From: Cladorrhinum sp. PSN259
Lineage: Eukaryota > Ascomycota > Sordariomycetes > Sordariales > Podosporaceae
Assembly (NCBI GenBank): GCA_033725935.1
Contig: MU867075.1
Span: 124,001-188,000 of the forward strand
Direction of reading: 5' to 3'
DNA: 64,000 nt
Shown here: positions 33,531 through 43,795 of the stretch, piece by piece
Numbering within the stretch: the first letter of the stretch is position 1
How the letters are laid out: every line of letters starts with the position of its first letter
The notes under the pieces: generated by a model
Seen by the model: only the letters and a program-made list of their open reading frames with translations
The model's database searches: none
What the model was told of the DNA's origin: nothing
Translations under genes and position numbers: made by a program

Positions 33531-34733
33531 TTAGATATCATCCTCCGCCATGCCCAAAACATCGAGTTCAGTGCGAACCATTCGTTCGAACTCCTCGCGG
33601 TCGATGCCAGAAGCCCTTGAAAGCATGTACAGGCTCCTGATGCTTCGCGAGATGTGCTGCTTCACACCAAACTCGCTCTGCTCACGCTTCTCTGCCGTTT
33701 CCTCGAGCTTAGCTACCATGCGAGAACCATTGGAGCTCGCGCTTGAAGCAGGGCGAGGGTGAAGCAAGTTCTTATCTCTCTCTTCGTCCTCCTGGGACCG
33801 CGTCGAGCGAGATGAAGGGGATTTTGGAGCGTCCGTTAGCGTCCATCCGCCAGTGGTCTCATTGAAATTGCTCTGGTCGGCGCTTTCGTGAGAACCCGGA
33901 GCTATTCCCATACCAAGTGGTGGAGGGATATTGACATGCTCGATCTCCTCGTCGGGATCATGGGGATCCATAGCAGGCTGGATAGAATCATACTGAGAGT
34001 AGTAGGCGTCTTCAGCTGACTGGCTGCGAGCGATCCTAGGTTGTTCTGTCTTGGCCATGGATTGAGGTGCGGGTGATGGTTGGTTTGCTGGCGTCCGGGC
34101 TGGGGTTGCATCATAACGAGCCCAGTAATCGTCGTCATCATCATCCTCAACTTCGACGGCGGCACTCGGTGCACGAGCGACGTTAACACTGGGTTGTTTC
34201 GCCCCCACCAGCTTGGATGTCTGGAATGCCTTTTCGGCATCATGAAGATCAGAGAATCCGCCGAAAGAGGCAAGAGGGGATGGGTCGCTGGCAACTCCAA
34301 CCTCGCTTACTCTCCATCCGTCACCACCGCCCTCTTCATCACCAGCGCAATATAGGAGGCGAACAAATAGGTCCATCTCTCCAAGGACTACTAGTGTTTG
34401 TAATGTTTCCTGGTCCAGTCTCTTGTACTTGACATCGACATTATAGTCCCAGTCCATCTCAATCTCGCCCGAGACAGGGTGTGGGTCAAAGACACCACTC
34501 TGAGCTATACTTGTCAGACTGGCAACTTTTGCAGTGTCGTAAGTCAAGAGTCTGATCCATGGCTCTTGGCTTGCTTCTGACAAGAACTGGACCCGCTGTC
34601 TGAGGATGGGGGCAAGCAATGGCAGAACATTGGTGGCGGGTTTGGTTGAGACGGCTGCTCCTGGAAGGGAAGATAGTACCGGTGTCACAATACTCCGGAC
34701 ATCTGGCGGAGTAATTTTGTGTGGTGATTGCAT
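33531..34733 (-). CDS. Conserved protein of unknown function, N-terminus uncertain
   Basis: From the first in-frame ATG (34733, MQSPHKITPPDVRS) the product is 400 residues with no intron. The same frame stays open upstream to 34976, adding 81 residues that look coding (an ILRFSDFPEA segment and a PYPHP repeat), but that stretch has no ATG; its first likely codon is TTG. An upstream exon joined at the acceptor ggtag near 34941 is another option. The conserved core is residues 1-170: LPLLAPILRQRVQFLSE, then EPWIRLLTYD, FDPHPVSGEIEMDWDY and EGGGDGWRVSEVG. An acidic DDDDDDYWARYDATPART motif follows, then a Ser/Pro-rich linker and a helical C-terminus with an EFERMVRTELDVLGM segment. I recognise it as conserved in Pezizomycotina but know no function. 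Confidence 0.75.
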   Translation of the reverse strand: MQSPHKITPPDVRSIVTPVLSSLPGAAVSTKPATNVLPLLAPILRQRVQFLSEASQEPWIRLLTYDTAKVASLTSIAQSGVFDPHPVSGEIEMDWDYNVDVKYKRLDQETLQTLVVLGEMDLFVRLLYCAGDEEGGGDGWRVSEVGVASDPSPLASFGGFSDLHDAEKAFQTSKLVGAKQPSVNVARAPSAAVEVEDDDDDDYWARYDATPARTPANQPSPAPQSMAKTEQPRIARSQSAEDAYYSQYDSIQPAMDPHDPDEEIEHVNIPPPLGMGIAPGSHESADQSNFNETTGGWTLTDAPKSPSSRSTRSQEDEERDKNLLHPRPASSASSNGSRMVAKLEETAEKREQSEFGVKQHISRSIRSLYMLSRASGIDREEFERMVRTELDVLGMAEDDI

Positions 34734-36356
34734 GGTGTTGGGCGGGATGGGCGTCGATGATGATGTCTCCGCAGGTGGTGTGGTTAATAGACAGGGATTA
34801 TATATGGGATGTTGGCTTGTTGCCTCCGGAAAATCGGAGAATCGGAGAATGATCGAAGAATCAGGGTGAGACCGAGACTGAGAATGAGGATGAGGGTAAG
34901 GATGAGGGTAAGGATGAGGGTAAGGAGGAGGGCCGAGTATATGAATACTACCGTCGCGTTCCACAGATACCGTCAAGGTAAAACGAGATCACATGCACGG
35001 TTGATCAAGCCGTCATCTCACAGTCGCCGCCTGACTCAAAGAGAGAAGGTTGTTGCCTTCGAGATTCAGTGAGAGTGATGATTACCAGAGTGGCTGGGAT
35101 GAATGCAGAGGTCCAAAAACAAATCTGTAGCTAGCAGTGGTTGCAGAAAAGGAAAATGTCAGAAAAAAAGGCGACCGGGCGGCGGCGTATTCATCTGTAG
35201 GTAGGTTCGAGGTCCTCTCCCCCATGGAGTAATCGAGCTTCGACATGACCCCACCTGATTTACTCGAACCTGGATCGTGGGCGGGATGCTGCTCTGCGAG
35301 CTTCACATAGGCTGCAGCAGGAGTGGAAACTGTGCCGTACTCCCCCATGCTGCCGTTGGCCCGCGACTCCAATTTCGTCAGGACTTTCAGCCAATTCTAG
35401 GTGGGTTCCGTCCTAGCTGCAATTCGGACGGATGGAACCAATCAACAGTCGCATTGACGAGCCCCGTGGTTGTGTCTCAACGGCGCTCGCTGGTTTAGGT
35501 CGTCGCGGGGAACCTGGGACAAGCATATCTTCCAAGGTGCAAAGCTGCAGGAAAGTGAATTGCCGGCGCTGATGCCGCATGCTCAAGACTGCGAGAGTCC
35601 GATGGCAAGTGGATCCAGACCATTCTCAAATATTCCCAAGGGCCAAGAGATGTACTCCAACTCTCACTTTCCTAATCAGGCACATCCATCGCTCCAACTT
35701 TCAATACTCTGGGAAAACCCAATGCTGCATGATATGCGAGCTACCTATTATGGTGTGCTGCCACAGATGGAAAGACGCGTACATGTGTGCTCACAGACTG
35801 GATTTGCGCTTACAGAGAGAGAGTCACAGTTGAAGAGTTGAAGAACGTGGCCAGCCGATCTAGTTAGTGTAGAATCCAGGGTCTGGGCGTGGCTTTACTT
35901 GTAGTATAGATACTTCTAAGGCGGGCGGCATCTTCCGTGCACTACGATAAGGCCCTGCCGATCTATCGATTACCAATGTCGTCACTGCTGAGCAACACCG
36001 AAAGTCCCGACTCCCGACTCCCAAGACTGTAATCCAAAATATTCTATGCGCGATAGCGATTAACCACCCTTACCACCATACTTTTTAATGCATTCAGACC
36101 TGACATGCATTTTCATCCCATACCGTCTTTCATGAAGTTCAATTGACCGCGCGCAATTGAGAAAGTCATCCGACCAGGTCATCTGCAAACCATCTGCAAA
36201 TATTTTTGCTGCATTACCATCACAGCGCAATAAATAGAAACCGAGGGTGGCAATAAAAAAGCAGCACCTGCAGACGACCCGACTCAATCCCATAGCAACA
36301 CATGAAGGGGCGAGGGGAAGGAGAATAGGACTAGCATCACATTGAAGGCTGGATGA
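34734..36356. other. Divergent intergenic region (partly possible 5' coding of 33531 gene)
   Basis: 34734-34976 may be coding on the minus strand (see that gene); within it a 12-bp repeat at about 34875-34925 gives the PYPHP motif. From 34977 to 36356, upstream of the Tpc1 gene, frames such as 35470-35841 (+) have no recognisable content. Confidence 0.5.
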
Positions 36357-37396
36357 ATGTCGAACAAGTCCGAGCGCCTGAAGGATGAAGGCTCCCGGCT
36401 CCAAGTCACGGCGGCCGGAGCCACAGCCGGCTTGATTTCTCGGTGCGGTGCCTTGATAACTTGCCGATGTTGAAACAAGAACAACAAACTAACTCTTAGC
36501 TCTTTTATCACCTGTCAAGTTTCATCATCGCACCGCTTGACGTAGTAAAGATCCGCCTCCAGCTCCAAACCCACTCACTCTCAGACCCCATTACCCACCG
36601 AGACCTGCACGGAGGGCCAATATACAAGGGCACCCTGCCCACCATCCGGCACATCCTCCGAGTGGAAGGTCTGACCGGTCTCTGGAAGGGAAACGTTCCC
36701 GCCGAGCTTCTCTACGTCGCCCACAATGCCATCCAGTTCACCATGTACCGCCAGGCCACTCTGCTCCTCCACTCGACCTTTGGCGAAAGTACCATCCCGC
36801 CTTCGGCTGAATCCTTCATTGCTGGTGCCGTAGCAGGTGGCACCGCAACCGCAGCAACATACCCCCTCGACCTGCTGCGCACCCGGTTCGCTGCCCAGGG
36901 AAATGATCGTGTCTATGCCAACCTGCGAGAGGCGATCTTCCGAATCGGGAGAGAAGAAGGGTTCCGGGGCTATTTCCGGGGACTAGGGCCAGGGCTGGCG
37001 CAGATTGTGCCCTTCATGGGCGTCTTCTTTGCTGTGTATGAGACTCTACGACCGCACTTGTCTCAGTTGGAGCTGCCCTTCTCTACGGGAGGCGCACTGG
37101 CAGGGACAATAGCTTCGGTCACTGCCAAATCGGCAACCTTCCCTCTTGATCTGATGCGCAAGAGAATACAGGTGCAAGGGCCGACGAGGAACAAGTACGT
37201 GCACAAGAACATACCCGAGTATAGGGGTACAGTGAGTACGGCAAGGTCAATCATCCAGAAAGAAGGCTTCAGGGGCCTTTATCGGGGTCTTACTGTCAGC
37301 TTGGTCAAGGCGGCGCCGGCAAGTGCAGTGACCATGTGGACTTATGAGCGGGCGCTGCGCTTTTATATCGCTCTTGGAGAGAGGAGTGTTTTGTAA
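36357..37396 (+). CDS. tpc1: Mitochondrial thiamine pyrophosphate carrier
   Basis: Two exons, 36357-36442 and 36520-37396, encode 320 residues; intron 36443-36519 has donor GTGCGG, branch CTAAC and acceptor TCAAG, and splits the first carrier repeat (GLIS/RFIIAPLDVVK). All three mitochondrial-carrier signatures are present: APLDVVKIRLQ, YPLDLLRTRFA and FPLDLMRKRIQ, each starting a roughly 100-residue repeat with two membrane helices, so the protein is full length. Close agreement of the first repeat with fungal Tpc1 (HRDLHGGPIYKGTL, then GLTGLWKGNVPAELLYV) supports thiamine pyrophosphate import across the inner membrane. It is convergent with the MICOS subunit gene. Confidence 0.93.
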
Positions 37397-37764
37397 GCAA
37401 GGAGAAAAAAGGGGCTAGATAGGGGGTTGAGCGGATTGATCACTTTATAAACGAGAATAGAGAAACCTAGACGTGAGTTTTAGACATGACTTTTAGAGAA
37501 CATAGACTTTTACATACCCTAATAGATAAAACCTGGACTTATGGGTGGTCCTTAAAGAGATATCCCAACTTTCACTAATACAATTTCCACCTTCTTTGAC
37601 ATGACAAAGCAGAAATCTTTTTAAGAAGTTCTATCCCGAGCCGGAGGAAGCTCTACCTACTAATACAGCGGTTGTTTTTTCTCCTCTTCCCCAACCGGTC
37701 AAGACAACAACCCACACACCCCTTTTTATGCACACCTCTTTTCCCTTTTTCCCCAATCCAAAGT
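37397..37764. other. Convergent 3' region of tpc1 and MIC26/27
   Basis: Only 368 bp separate the two stop codons; holds both 3' UTRs. Confidence 0.6.
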
Positions 37765-38768
37765 TTATTTCCCCTTCTTAATCCACCCTTCAACAGCCTC
37801 TCTAACCTCAGTCACGCCCTCATGAACCTTGCGTTGCGCCAAATCCGCATGCACCTTGGCGAAGTAAATCCCCTGCTCGATGCCATCCCTCGTCTTGATG
37901 TGCGCATCCGCAATCGCGGGGACCTTTTGCTCGTACTTCCACACCAGCTCGCTGACATTGCCCATAGTTATGGGCAAAACGGTCCAAGCAGCGCCCAAGC
38001 CCAGCGCAAGGGGAGTGGACGCGCGCAACAAGATGTTGCGGTTGCGGGCAATGATGCTACCTGCCATTCCGGCGACGAGAACGTAGATCAAGCCGGGCGT
38101 GAGCTTCTCGCCGCTTTCGCGGGGAGGGGCTAGGGAAGCGATGGTGGAGGTGAAGGACTCCTCGAGGGCGAAGGCGCGGGACATGGCCGAGTTGATGGCA
38201 TCTTCGGCCGTGCAGGCTTGAGAATACAGGAAGAGGCGGGCGAGGCGTATTTGGGAAGCGAGCTGGTCGGTTGGGGTGGGACGGCGGGCGCGGGTCGTGG
38301 TTGTGGTGACGACAGCTGTTTCGCTCGTGGTGGAGGTGGAAGAGGGTTCTACTGATGGGGTGATGGTTGGTACTGAGACAGCTGCTGTGGTGGTGGTGGT
38401 GGAGGGAACGGAGGGCTTTGAGGGAGGGAGGATGCCGAGATCATCGTCGTAAATTGGCTTCCTGGGCTGTTTTTGTTGTGAGGGGTGGTTAGAAGGTGAC
38501 CTCGGTTGGGAAGGATGATATGGAGGGGAATATAATTCGTACGAATTGGCGATCGCTGCTAGGAGCTTCGGCATGGGCGATTCGGGGGTAGAAGGCCACG
38601 CTTCCGACCAGGACGGCGGCCGTCAATGGCGCAGCTCGCTATTGTTATTGCGAAAGGGAATGGTTAGCTGGGAGGGAACTTGATTTTCATATTTGACGCT
38701 TGTGAAAGCGTATGAAATAAAGTTGGAAGAGGTGGGCTTACTCGTTGAAACAAGACTCTGGCTGCCAT
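37765..38768 (-). CDS. MICOS complex subunit MIC26/MIC27 (apolipoprotein O-like)
   Basis: Three exons (38768-38742, 38638-38543, 38466-37765) encode 274 residues; introns 38741-38639 and 38542-38467 are GT..AG and keep phase. The N-terminus MAARVLFQRRAAPLTAAVL acts as presequence plus a hydrophobic segment ending FYPRIAHAEA. After a Thr/Ser-rich linker the MIC26/27 domain begins about residue 145 (ARLFLYSQACTAEDAINSAM), with two predicted hydrophobic stretches around PGLIYVLVAGMAGSIIA and PLALGLGAAWTVLPI, then amphipathic helices to the end. MICOS shapes crista junctions in the inner membrane. The short 9-codon first exon is easy to miss but is supported by the continuous hydrophobic sequence. 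It is divergent from oct1. Confidence 0.88.
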
Positions 38769-39318
38769 TTTCCAACCCAATTGATTTGTTCCTCGCAACA
38801 ATACAGCGAACCTAGAAGCGAGAGGAATTAGGTGGTTTGCTGCTGCTGATGTCAAGATGGTGGAAGAGTGAAAGTGGGCTTTCCACCTTGGTAGCAAGCA
38901 GACCGGGATTTGGAGGTTGCGAAATGCGGGTGCGGCTATTTCCGGGAGCTCGGGAATTTCTTGTGACCATTCTTTTAGTTTCCCTGTTCCTGTCCAAAAG
39001 TCCAAGCTCCATTTTGTCTAAATTGACCCCAGTTTTGAAGACTCTCCAGGCCCCTCCCCCTCCATAACGATCACAAAAACCACCATCCAGTTCCCACCAC
39101 CCGCCGAAGTCATCGACGGCCTCGTACCGGCCGACCGACCGACGACCGACCGACGCCGAGCTTCGAGTCGTCTGGCCCAGACGAACCAATCGTGAGGATC
39201 ATGCGAGCTATCCACGCACAATAGCCTTCCATGTCTTGCTAAAAGCTCGGGCGCCCGACTTCAACAACAGCTGCCCTTCACTCTGCACTTTCGCAGTGGG
39301 CGCCGCTGTACACGAGCC
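38769..39318. promoter_or_regulatory. Bidirectional promoter of MIC26/27 (-) and oct1 (+)
   Basis: 550 bp separates the two start codons, so the two mitochondrial genes probably share regulatory DNA. A CCGA tandem array (about 39131-39154) lies within it. Confidence 0.55.
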
Positions 39319-41757
39319 ATGTTATTATCGTCAATACGACGCTCCAGCCGATCTTGTCGATTGGAAAGGTGGATATGTACACAATGTCGCCCTCAAAATT
39401 ATAGCTTGGTCCCAATAGCCAGCCTTCGGCAGCGACAACAACGATGCATCTCACCAAGCACGACGCCCTCCACATCCCGGCGCTTCACCTACTACACCCA
39501 GCCAACAATTCCAGCTCACCATATTCCACCGAAAATTCGCCAAGATGATCTACTACTTCGAGCCATATTCGACTCTCCTGAGGCATGGAAATCCTTCTCC
39601 ATGGTCTCAACTGGTGTCAATGTTGGGCTCTTTCGAAATGCTTTCCTCATAAATCCCAATGGCTTCCTTGCCTATGCTCGAGTGAGCCTGAGAAGAGCTC
39701 GCTCTGTTGTTGACAAGGTATTGGAGGCATCTACTGTGGAGGAATATCGAGCTATTGTTCGTCATTTGGATCGCCTCAGTGACATTCTCTGTCGCGTACT
39801 CGACATGTCCGACTTTGTGCGTGTCACCCACCCAGACCCTCGGATCCAGCACCAGGCGAGCAACGCATGGGATTTAGTATATGAGTACATGAATGAGCTC
39901 AATACCATGACAGGTCTAAATGACCAACTATGCAAAGCCATGAACGATCCCCATGTCACCAAATCTTGGTCCGAAGAGGAGAAGTCGGTAGCAGAAGTGT
40001 TGAAGTTAGACTTTTCCAAATCGGCCGTCAACTTGGGAGAAAAGCATCGACGCCGATTTGTCCAGCTGTCTTCTGAAATCAGTTCAGTCGCCTCACAATT
40101 TGTTCATGACATGAGCCCAGAACAGCCCGTCTTGAAGCTGCCAAGCAGCTATCTCCGTGGAATGGATCCCGTCACGGCGCGGGCGTTAACACGGGGAGGC
40201 TATGTACATCTCGCAACTCTCAGTGCAGAAGCTTCGATGGCTTTGAGGACAGTCAAGGACCCCGGCACTCGAGAGGTGATATATCGTGCCTCGCGCACGG
40301 CATCTAAATACACGGTGCGTCTGCTCGAGCATTTGATGATGCGCCGAGCAGAGCTCGCCAACATTTCAGGGTTCGAAAGCTACGGTCATCTTGCGCTCCG
40401 CGATCGGATGATGGCTAAAAGCCCAGAAGCGGTGGATAAGTTTCTGCGCGCTCTGGCCGAGAACAACCGTCCCAAAGCAGTGCAGGAGGTGGCAGACATA
40501 TTGGCTGAGAAGAGGAAAGCGATGCCGAGCGCAACTCACCTTGAGCCTTGGGATAAGGACTACTATTCAACGACGATCCGACAGTCCATGAAGGCTGTGA
40601 CCCGAGACGATGATATATCCTGTTATTTCTCCTTGGGAGTGGTTATGCAGGGCCTGTCGAGGCTGTTCTTGAAGCTTTATGGGATCAGGTTAAGGCCAGC
40701 CAAGCCTCTTCCAGGAGAGACATGGCACCCAGATGTACGGCGTCTCGATGTCATCTCAGACACTGAGGGCCATGTTGCAGTCCTATACTGCGATTTATTC
40801 TACCGCCCCGGGAAATCGCCGAACCCGGCCCACTTCACTCTCAGGTGTTCGCGCGAGATACCAAAAGAGGAGATGGCCGAGATATGGCAACATAGTCAAG
40901 AGCATGCCGACATGCCTGCTTTCCAAAGCCCGGAATTTGCAGCCAACGATGGAATGCATTTCCAAAGACTTAATGGCAGCATCAAGCAGCTGCCCACGAT
41001 TGCGCTGATCTGCGATTTCCCGCAGAAGGAGGGGTCGAATACCGAAGAGCCAGCGTTACTAAACTTTTATCAGCTAGAAACGCTCTTCCACGAGATGGGT
41101 CATGCCATTCATTCCATTCTGGCTCGTACCTCGTTCCAAAATGTCTCTGGTACAAGATGCGCAACCGATTTGGCAGAGCTGCCTTCTACCCTGATGGAAT
41201 ACTTTGCAGCCGACCCTGCCGTATTAGCGCAGTTTGCGCGTCACTACGCTACCGATGAGCCTTTGCCTTACCGTCTGGTGGTGATGAAACTCAGGCAAGC
41301 CAGGAGGTTCGAAGCAACAGACACGGAGAACCAGATCATAATGGCCATGCTGGACCAGCATCTTCATTCTCCTCTGGCACATGAAAGGGGTTACAACTCC
41401 ACCAAAATTTATCATGATCTTCAAAAAGAGCTGAGCAGCTATCCTCCAGACCCCGAGGATACCAGGTGGCAGGGCTTCTTTGGTCACTTGTCTGGGTACG
41501 GAAGCACTTATTATAGCTATCTTTTTGATCGGGTGCTGGCTCAGCGCGTATGGGATGTTGTGTTCAAGTCTGGAGCAAAAGAGGGCGCCCTGAAGCGGGA
41601 GAATGGCGAGCAGTTGAAAGAGGGCCTGTTAAAATGGGGCGGCGCTCGCGACCCCTGGCAGTGCCTCTCTGCGACGCTGAAGGACCCGCGGCTGTTGGAA
41701 GGTGGAGAGGAGGCCATGGCACTGGTTGGGAGCTGGGGAACGAGAAGCCAGGTATAA
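39319..41757 (+). CDS. oct1: Mitochondrial intermediate (octapeptidyl) peptidase
   Basis: Single exon, 812 residues, full length for the M3 family in fungi. It removes an octapeptide from matrix proteins after the main processing peptidase has cut. The N-terminus (MLLSSIRRSSRSCRLERW) is a typical presequence. The zinc site FHEMGHAIH places His591, Glu592 and His595, and the downstream DLAELPSTLMEYFA supplies the third ligand, Glu620. The M3 substrate-binding region (YGSTYYSYLFDRVLAQ) is also intact. It is transcribed divergently from the MICOS gene. Confidence 0.95.
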   Translation: MLLSSIRRSSRSCRLERWICTQCRPQNYSLVPIASLRQRQQRCISPSTTPSTSRRFTYYTQPTIPAHHIPPKIRQDDLLLRAIFDSPEAWKSFSMVSTGVNVGLFRNAFLINPNGFLAYARVSLRRARSVVDKVLEASTVEEYRAIVRHLDRLSDILCRVLDMSDFVRVTHPDPRIQHQASNAWDLVYEYMNELNTMTGLNDQLCKAMNDPHVTKSWSEEEKSVAEVLKLDFSKSAVNLGEKHRRRFVQLSSEISSVASQFVHDMSPEQPVLKLPSSYLRGMDPVTARALTRGGYVHLATLSAEASMALRTVKDPGTREVIYRASRTASKYTVRLLEHLMMRRAELANISGFESYGHLALRDRMMAKSPEAVDKFLRALAENNRPKAVQEVADILAEKRKAMPSATHLEPWDKDYYSTTIRQSMKAVTRDDDISCYFSLGVVMQGLSRLFLKLYGIRLRPAKPLPGETWHPDVRRLDVISDTEGHVAVLYCDLFYRPGKSPNPAHFTLRCSREIPKEEMAEIWQHSQEHADMPAFQSPEFAANDGMHFQRLNGSIKQLPTIALICDFPQKEGSNTEEPALLNFYQLETLFHEMGHAIHSILARTSFQNVSGTRCATDLAELPSTLMEYFAADPAVLAQFARHYATDEPLPYRLVVMKLRQARRFEATDTENQIIMAMLDQHLHSPLAHERGYNSTKIYHDLQKELSSYPPDPEDTRWQGFFGHLSGYGSTYYSYLFDRVLAQRVWDVVFKSGAKEGALKRENGEQLKEGLLKWGGARDPWQCLSATLKDPRLLEGGEEAMALVGSWGTRSQV

Positions 41758-43795
41758 ATGCAAGCAGAAATATCAACGACAATACACACGAAAGCTATTT
41801 TCGAGGCCTGTCTTGAATGATTACTGGATGCCACGCTAGATGGCGTCAGAGAATTGAGACCATCCTTAAACTCTGATGAAAAGTGAAGCTGGTGGGAATA
41901 GTTCTAAATAGAAAGAACCACCAGACCAGTTCATGTATGAATACTGCGCCTTCTTGGAAGGAGCAAGCTAGGAGTTGAAGAGATTGTGTTAAAACTCTAT
42001 CAACATCACCACGACACTTTTTTTCTCTTCCATAATCACAGTACGCATAAAGGACTTTTGCCTAGGCTTAATCTGAGAAAAACATACAACTGGGCAGATG
42101 CAAATAAAGAAAACGATGTGAGCTGTCTCTGTTTCCGACATGTACGTGTTTTAGCTCATTGTCTCATTAAGCTCAAGCTGACTAGGTTGGCTCTCTGTCC
42201 GTCACGAAGTCCATTGTATGACTTTCAATCTGTGACAAGGCTGACAAGATGGTAGGGGTCGCTCTGATCCCACATATCGTAATTATGATTGAGGGAACAA
42301 AGCTATGGATCTCTCTGAATGTTAGCCCTATGGCTGGGTCTTGGACCCGAAGGGCTGTTTCGACTGCGGCGCGAAACAAAGTCACCTCCCGGGCTGGCTT
42401 CCGGGCCCGTGATATAGCGGCCCCGTGAAACGGCCACGCGGGTCACCCCTATCGCTCAGGTACACAAAGCATTGTACCACATTTGGGGTTTGTGATACCT
42501 CGTGAAGCTTGATGGTGGATATGATGATGATGCGGCGCAAAGATATGATTTTACATGGAGATATCGGACCGCGCCGCTCCTTCGCCAACAAGGCTCCATT
42601 GCTTTGATGGAGAACATTGTGACAACAACTCGGCGGCCGCTATCAAGCGCGCTGCACTTTTCATCGCCACAAAGTGGACAACTGCACCCCGGTAAGAGAC
42701 AGCGGATCATATGCGAGGCCTCTTATGATCAGATGAGGAATGTAAATGTGGGTTGAAGATCTCGGACCATGAGGTTGAAGATTGCAGAAGTGCCGAGCCC
42801 ACGCGAAAACCCTGGCTTATTGCGGGCGTCAAGGGGAACGAAGAGGCATGGCCCGTGCGGACTTACAGGGACAGCCAACGGTTGGTTTAAAATAGCATTC
42901 CCGGTCCCCTGTTGAGCTTGGCCGTCCAATCACATCTGCGGCCGCGGCCTGTTCTGGCATCTCACTAAACGCACCGAAAAAAATCTCGTTGACCACACAC
43001 CACTCATTTTGCTGCAGGGTCATATGGTCGTTCGACAGGTCATCGGCGCTTCACAGTCGACCTCTCAACCGCCCATGGCCTTTCCACTCCCAAACTTGGC
43101 ATCCATGTTCATCCAACGTAGACACTGCCTCTTTTGACAAAGCATCGTCGATCAACGAATGCACCTTTCCAGCGGGCCAGAGAGGCCACAGGATGCCTGC
43201 AGATGCTCCATCTTCCAAACGGTCCCGGCTGCAAAATCAAAGAAGATTCCATGATTGCCATGGGGCCTCGAGACGGCCGACGACCACCCATCTGCTGAAG
43301 GCGTCACCCCCATGCCCGCCATGAGACTTATCGCGACTCCACCACCAAATGGTCGGTTGGACATGGGCGGCTTCTGCCCGGCCAGCTAACCGGACCCTGC
43401 GTCTGCGTCATCCATACTGCTTTGGAGCCCAAGACTGGTACTTGTCCTTGATATACACTCACCACGCGCCGGGACCCTCGGCCGGGGCTTTTTCCTTTTT
43501 GCTCTTTCCCTCCCACTGGACCCTGTCGTCTTGTGAATAATAGTCTGCTTTCGTCTATGATCCTCAGTGAGCGTGGCAGCTCCTTGTCAAGTCCTTTTTG
43601 CCCACGAGTCATAGTCTGGAGATCACTCTTCAACATATTCTTTTATTCTTTGGCATTGCATATCACGCTTATCGGTCACATGTTACTCGACCCTCAATCT
43701 TGACTTTACAGCACCAAAACGAATTTTGAATATCGCATATTCCGAAGCGTCAAGACAACCCCATCGACAATCGCAGAGGGAGCTCATCTTACAGG
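41758..43795. other. 2-kb intergenic region upstream of sensor-like gene
   Basis: Oct1 and the next gene are both on the plus strand, so this is a long promoter plus the oct1 3' UTR. Frames present (for example 42989-43324) overlap each other and have no recognisable content. Confidence 0.5.
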
